A stretch of 64,000 nucleotides of DNA from Puteibacter caeruleilacunae. GTDB taxonomy: Bacteria > Bacteroidota > Bacteroidia > Bacteroidales > Prolixibacteraceae. The translations under genes and the position numbers were made by a program. The stretch covers positions 1 to 64,000 of the forward strand of contig SJCO01000007.1 of assembly GCA_005217565.1 (NCBI GenBank), in the 5' to 3' direction. The notes under the pieces were generated by a model, which was not told the origin of the DNA, did not search any database, and saw only the letters and a list, made by a program, of their open reading frames with translations. Below are positions 60,432 through 64,000 of this stretch, one piece after another. Each line of letters starts with the position of its first letter. Within the stretch, counting starts at the first letter, position 1.

Positions 60432-62726
60432 GTGAATATGATGAAAAATATATACTTGTTTTTTGTGCTCGGATGGTTAGCCGCCTGTTCGGGAGAAGTT
60501 AAATATGTCGACTATGTAAATCCGTTGATCGGAACGGCTCCGTCAACAACAATTAGTGCATTAGAACACGGACATGGTTCGGAGAATAATGCTCAGGTTG
60601 TTCCGTTTGTGACAGTTCCTTTTGGAATGACCAATTGGACACCTCAGACGAAGGCTACGGAAAGAAAATGTGATGCTCCTTATTATTATGTCGATTCAAT
60701 TATTCAAGGTTTTAGAGGTAGTCATTGGTTAAGTGGTTCATGTGTACAAGATTACGGTAGTATGACGATTATGCCTATGACAGGCACGTTGAAATGTCTC
60801 CCAGATGAGAGGGGATCAGTTTTTTCGCATGAGCAAGAGGAGGCAACACCGTATTCATATAAGGTTAGATTAGATGATTATGCAATCGATGCAGAGATGA
60901 CCGCTACAAAGCGTGCGGGATTGTTTCGATTTAAGTTTGAGCAAGAAGGAGAGGCTCATATTGTTATAAATCCGAATAGTGACGAAGGACAAGGTTTTGT
61001 GCGTGTCATACCGGAGAGTAATGAAATAATCGGCTATAATCCAGTCCATCGTATCTATCAGGGGAATGGAGAAGAAGCTGGTTTTAAAGGATATTTTGTG
61101 GCTCGTTTTAGTCACGACTTTTTGAATTATGGAGTGTATCAGGGAGATCAGGTCTATGAACGTGATACACAGGTTTATGATTTGAATGATTTGGGAGCGT
61201 ATGCCTCGTTTAAGGTATTAGAGGAGGAAACCATATATGTTACTGTTGGTACTTCATTTACTAGTATTGAACAGGCCAGAAAGAATCTTGATCAGGAGAC
61301 AGCAGATCTTGAATTTGAGGAGGCTCAGAAGCAACTAAAAGATACATGGGAAACATTGTTGTCGAAAGTTAAGGTAGAAGGCGAGCATGAAGATGATAAG
61401 GTTAAGTTTTATACCGCTTTGTACCATAGTTTTTTACAACCCCGTACTTTTAACGATTGTGATGGTACATATGTGAGTTTTGCCGGAGGTAAGGAAGTGA
61501 TGAACTCGGGAGACAGTGATTACTACATCGATTTTTCAATGTGGGATACTTACCGGGCTTCTCATCCATTATTTAATTTATTAATGCCAAAGGCTAATGC
61601 TGACATGATGAAGAGTCTGCTTCTAATGGCAGAACAAGGAGGTTGGTTACCTATATTCCCTTGTTGGAATAGTTATACTTCCGCAATGATTGGCGACCAT
61701 GTTATAGCTACTATAGCAGATGCCTACATGAAGGGAGTTATAAAGATTACCGATGAACAGTATGGTTATTTATTGAAAAATGCCTTCCAATCGCCCGAGA
61801 GCTATGAGGATTACAAACAAGGAAAAGGGCGACGTGCATTAAAGTCGTATATGGAATATGGCTATATTCCTCTTGAGGATAGTGTGAAGGAGTCGTTTCA
61901 TAATAATGAGCAGGTTTCAAGAACACTTGAATATGCATATGATGATTTTGCATTGAGTCAGTTAGCTGGAAAACGTGGAGATACTCAAAAAGCTGAGCTA
62001 TTAAAGAAACGGGCATTAAATTACCGCAATATATATAGTGCTAACGATCTGTGTATGCGTGCTAAATATGCTGACGGAACCTTTACTGACGATTTTGATA
62101 AGTTTATTAGAAAGTCATATATCACTGAAGGAACACCTTATCAATATACTTGGTATGTGCCTCATGATGTCGCTGGATTGATGGAGTTAATGGGGGGAGA
62201 AACAGCTTTTAATGCTAATCTTGATCAGTTTCATGCTGCTGGTCAGTATTGGCATGGAAATGAGCCTGGGCATCAGATTCCTTTCTTATATAATTATTCA
62301 GGACAACCATGGAAGACACAAAAGTTAGTGCATGAAATATGTAAGAATGAGTATGGTATTGGTCCTGGAGGATTGAGTGGTAATGATGACGCCGGACAGA
62401 TGTCGGCATGGTATGTATTTGCTTCACTGGGATTCTATCCAGTTTGTCCATCGGTGCCTGAATATGTACTATCCGGACCGCACTTCGATAAGATCACAAT
62501 ATGCATGGAGAATGGGAAAGAATTGGTTATCAATGCGCCAGGTGCTTCTATAGGGATGAATTATATTCAAGGATTAAAAGTGAATGGGGTAGCAACAGAT
62601 CAGAACTACTTGAATCATTTCGACTTGATGGATGGTGGTGTATTGGATTTTGAAATGGGAGATCAGCCTAATTTTGAGTGGGGTACAGATGTTAAGGATC
62701 GACCAACGTCATTGTCGAGTAAATAG
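60432..62726 (+). CDS. GH92 alpha-mannosidase
   Basis: A 764-residue lipoprotein of glycoside hydrolase family 92 (calcium-dependent alpha-mannosidases). The signal ends LGWLAACSG with lipidated Cys. The N-terminal beta-sandwich starts YVDYVNPLIGT, and the (alpha/alpha)6 barrel contains DTYRASHPLFNL. The catalytic-site motifs are WHGNEPGHQIPFLYNY with Glu611 and GLSGNDDAGQMSAWYVF with Asp652/Asp653. It would remove terminal alpha-mannose from N-glycans or mannans at the cell surface or in the periplasm; linkage specificity is not clear from the sequence. It closes the operon susC-susD-GH92. Confidence 0.94.
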   Translation: MNMMKNIYLFFVLGWLAACSGEVKYVDYVNPLIGTAPSTTISALEHGHGSENNAQVVPFVTVPFGMTNWTPQTKATERKCDAPYYYVDSIIQGFRGSHWLSGSCVQDYGSMTIMPMTGTLKCLPDERGSVFSHEQEEATPYSYKVRLDDYAIDAEMTATKRAGLFRFKFEQEGEAHIVINPNSDEGQGFVRVIPESNEIIGYNPVHRIYQGNGEEAGFKGYFVARFSHDFLNYGVYQGDQVYERDTQVYDLNDLGAYASFKVLEEETIYVTVGTSFTSIEQARKNLDQETADLEFEEAQKQLKDTWETLLSKVKVEGEHEDDKVKFYTALYHSFLQPRTFNDCDGTYVSFAGGKEVMNSGDSDYYIDFSMWDTYRASHPLFNLLMPKANADMMKSLLLMAEQGGWLPIFPCWNSYTSAMIGDHVIATIADAYMKGVIKITDEQYGYLLKNAFQSPESYEDYKQGKGRRALKSYMEYGYIPLEDSVKESFHNNEQVSRTLEYAYDDFALSQLAGKRGDTQKAELLKKRALNYRNIYSANDLCMRAKYADGTFTDDFDKFIRKSYITEGTPYQYTWYVPHDVAGLMELMGGETAFNANLDQFHAAGQYWHGNEPGHQIPFLYNYSGQPWKTQKLVHEICKNEYGIGPGGLSGNDDAGQMSAWYVFASLGFYPVCPSVPEYVLSGPHFDKITICMENGKELVINAPGASIGMNYIQGLKVNGVATDQNYLNHFDLMDGGVLDFEMGDQPNFEWGTDVKDRPTSLSSK

Positions 62727-62769
62727 AGCGATATAGATGTAGGCTCAAGATTCTAGATCCCGGTCTCGG

Positions 62770-62804
62770 GGCGATTACTTTATATAGATCGCCTTGACTT
62801 TTTT
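62770..62804 (+). terminator. Probable terminator after the GH92 gene
   Basis: A short stem GGCGAT/ATCGCC with a 12-nt loop and a T-rich tail (CTTTTTTCG) between the GH92 and HTCS genes. Confidence 0.5.
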
Positions 62805-62940
62805 CGTTTTTGAATTAAGGTAATAATGAAAAGCTGGTCCGGCTGGAGGACAGAGATAATAATGACATCTTTTTATTTACTCACGATAAATCATACAAAA
62901 CCATAAAATTGTTATATTGCATTAGGATTAATCGTTTGTT

Positions 62941-64000
62941 ATGCTGAGACGAATTTATATTCTTCTATTTCTCTTGGGATTTTCAATGGCGACGTTGAAG
63001 GCTCAGAATCTGCAGTTTGAACATTATAGTGAAGTCAATGGATTATCCCATAATTCAGTTCGACATATCACTCAGGATCAATATGGTTTTTTATGGCTGG
63101 GAACATTTGGCGGACTGAATCGTTTTGATGGATATTCATGTAAAACATACTTAAGCTCATCGAAGAAAGTTAATACAATCAATAATGATGATATTACTGC
63201 GTTGGTAATTGATGATAAGACTGGTAACATGTGGATTGGTACCAATAATGGTCTTACCTTGCATCAGATGAATACTGGCGTATTTACTACTTATTTACCT
63301 GAAAAAGATAATCCTCAAAGTATTCCTGATGGGCAGATCCGTGCGGTGTATATCGACAAGTTTAATCGGATTTGGGTGGGGACTAAAACTCGTGGCCTTT
63401 GTATATTCGATCGTGAAAAGAATGTGTTTGAACGTGTTGATTTAGATGGGATAGTCTATGTAAAGTCGATTTGTGAGGATACTGAAGGAAATATCTGGCT
63501 AGGGAGTTATTCAACGCATGGCGTTGTGAAGATCAAATTAGATGACAATGGTGATATTGCTGATATAAAGAGATATGCTCTTCGTAACCCTCTTTCTGAT
63601 GAGGTGAATCCTTACATCAATTTCATCTATGAAGACCATAAAGCAGATTTGTTTATCGGTACTCGTTCGGGATTATATAAAATGAATAAGGAAGAGGATG
63701 ATTTCAACCTGGTTGAAGTTCAAAATAACTCGAGTGGAGAGGAAATCGGTACTCACTTTATTTGTGTGGCACGTTCGCCAGAAGGAAAATATTGGGTTGG
63801 TACATGGGGTGGATTAATTGTTTGCGATGATCTGGAGGATCTTACTGATGGTGATTTCGAATTGAATTATTCTGTGATATCGGAAACCAGTTCGCTGGTC
63901 GACAATTTGATTTATGACCTGTATTTTGATGATAATGGAATTTTATGGGTTGGAACTGAGAATGGTTTAGACAAGTATGATCCATTTATGAATCAATTTA
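62941..64000 (+). CDS. Hybrid two-component system regulator, N-terminal part (3' partial)
   Basis: The frame opens at ATG 62941 and is still open at the window end (353 codons seen). A signal peptide (MLRRIYILLFLLGFSMATLKAQ) precedes a Reg_prop propeller: HYSEVNGLSHNSVRHITQDQYGFLWLGT is the canonical first blade, and later blades are MWIGTNNGLTLHQ and GILWVGTENGLDKY. The kinase, receiver and HTH domains expected of an HTCS lie outside the window. It follows the GH92 gene on the same strand and probably senses a mannose-containing product and controls the susC-susD-GH92 operon. The sites at 55554-55670 are candidate operators. Confidence 0.9.
   Translation, partial: MLRRIYILLFLLGFSMATLKAQNLQFEHYSEVNGLSHNSVRHITQDQYGFLWLGTFGGLNRFDGYSCKTYLSSSKKVNTINNDDITALVIDDKTGNMWIGTNNGLTLHQMNTGVFTTYLPEKDNPQSIPDGQIRAVYIDKFNRIWVGTKTRGLCIFDREKNVFERVDLDGIVYVKSICEDTEGNIWLGSYSTHGVVKIKLDDNGDIADIKRYALRNPLSDEVNPYINFIYEDHKADLFIGTRSGLYKMNKEEDDFNLVEVQNNSSGEEIGTHFICVARSPEGKYWVGTWGGLIVCDDLEDLTDGDFELNYSVISETSSLVDNLIYDLYFDDNGILWVGTENGLDKYDPFMNQF

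Overview
The window looks like a chromosomal segment of a Bacteroidota bacterium, probably a marine member of the Marinilabiliales/Bacteroidales. The order is inferred; the phylum is well supported. The DNA is AT-rich. It carries two SusC/SusD pairs, hybrid two-component (HTCS) regulators, a membrane-anchored LamG/AraC regulator, two Cys-type sulfatases, an HYC_CC_PP protein, A-rich leaders in place of Shine-Dalgarno sites, and several TTG-N19-20-TAnnTTTG promoters. No tRNA, rRNA, CRISPR array, integrase or intact transposase was seen.

Layout. 0-4.4 kb: three tandem paralogues of a small secreted protein (the first cut by the window edge), each with its own terminator. Two have a sigma-54-like -24/-12 element just upstream. 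An RDD membrane protein lies between them and a DUF3089 hydrolase faces them. 4.5-8.2 kb: a WD40-like lipoprotein/barrel pair and a CPBP protease. 8.9-14.3 kb: a run of conflict-type genes on the minus strand: RnlA/RnlB toxin-antitoxin, a patatin-like phospholipase with membrane helices, a PD-(D/E)xK HsdR_N-type nuclease, and a voltage-gated ion channel whose gene overlaps the nuclease gene. 15-24 kb: a UvrA-like ATPase, a remnant of an acyltransferase gene, an HzsA-like dihaem/PD40 protein, a LamG-LamG-TM-AraC regulator and a sulfatase.

24.2-33.6 kb is a poorly characterised accessory region. It holds a winged-helix-like protein overlapping a 357-aa protein of unknown function, a decayed fragment of a second copy of the latter, a ~255-bp repeat present twice, a lipoprotein built from twelve 26-residue HEAT-like repeats, a cluster of UUCG-loop hairpins, and ~2.5 kb without convincing genes. 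33.7-41 kb: a Cu/Ag-type RND efflux operon (HYC_CC_PP, CusA, TolC-like, CusB with a C-terminal HMA domain).

41-64 kb is a glycan-utilisation region. The minus strand holds sulfatase-SusC-SusD-DUF5017, an HTCS and a GH3 enzyme. Then comes a ~0.9-kb intergenic region with a 49-bp tandem repeat array and two phased pairs of TTRTCCAT sites. The plus strand follows with SusC-SusD-GH92 and a second HTCS cut by the window end. SusD binds and SusC imports oligosaccharides, the sulfatase, GH3 and GH92 enzymes trim sulfated or mannose-containing glycans, and the HTCS proteins sense the products and switch the operons on. This division of labour is inferred from the families.
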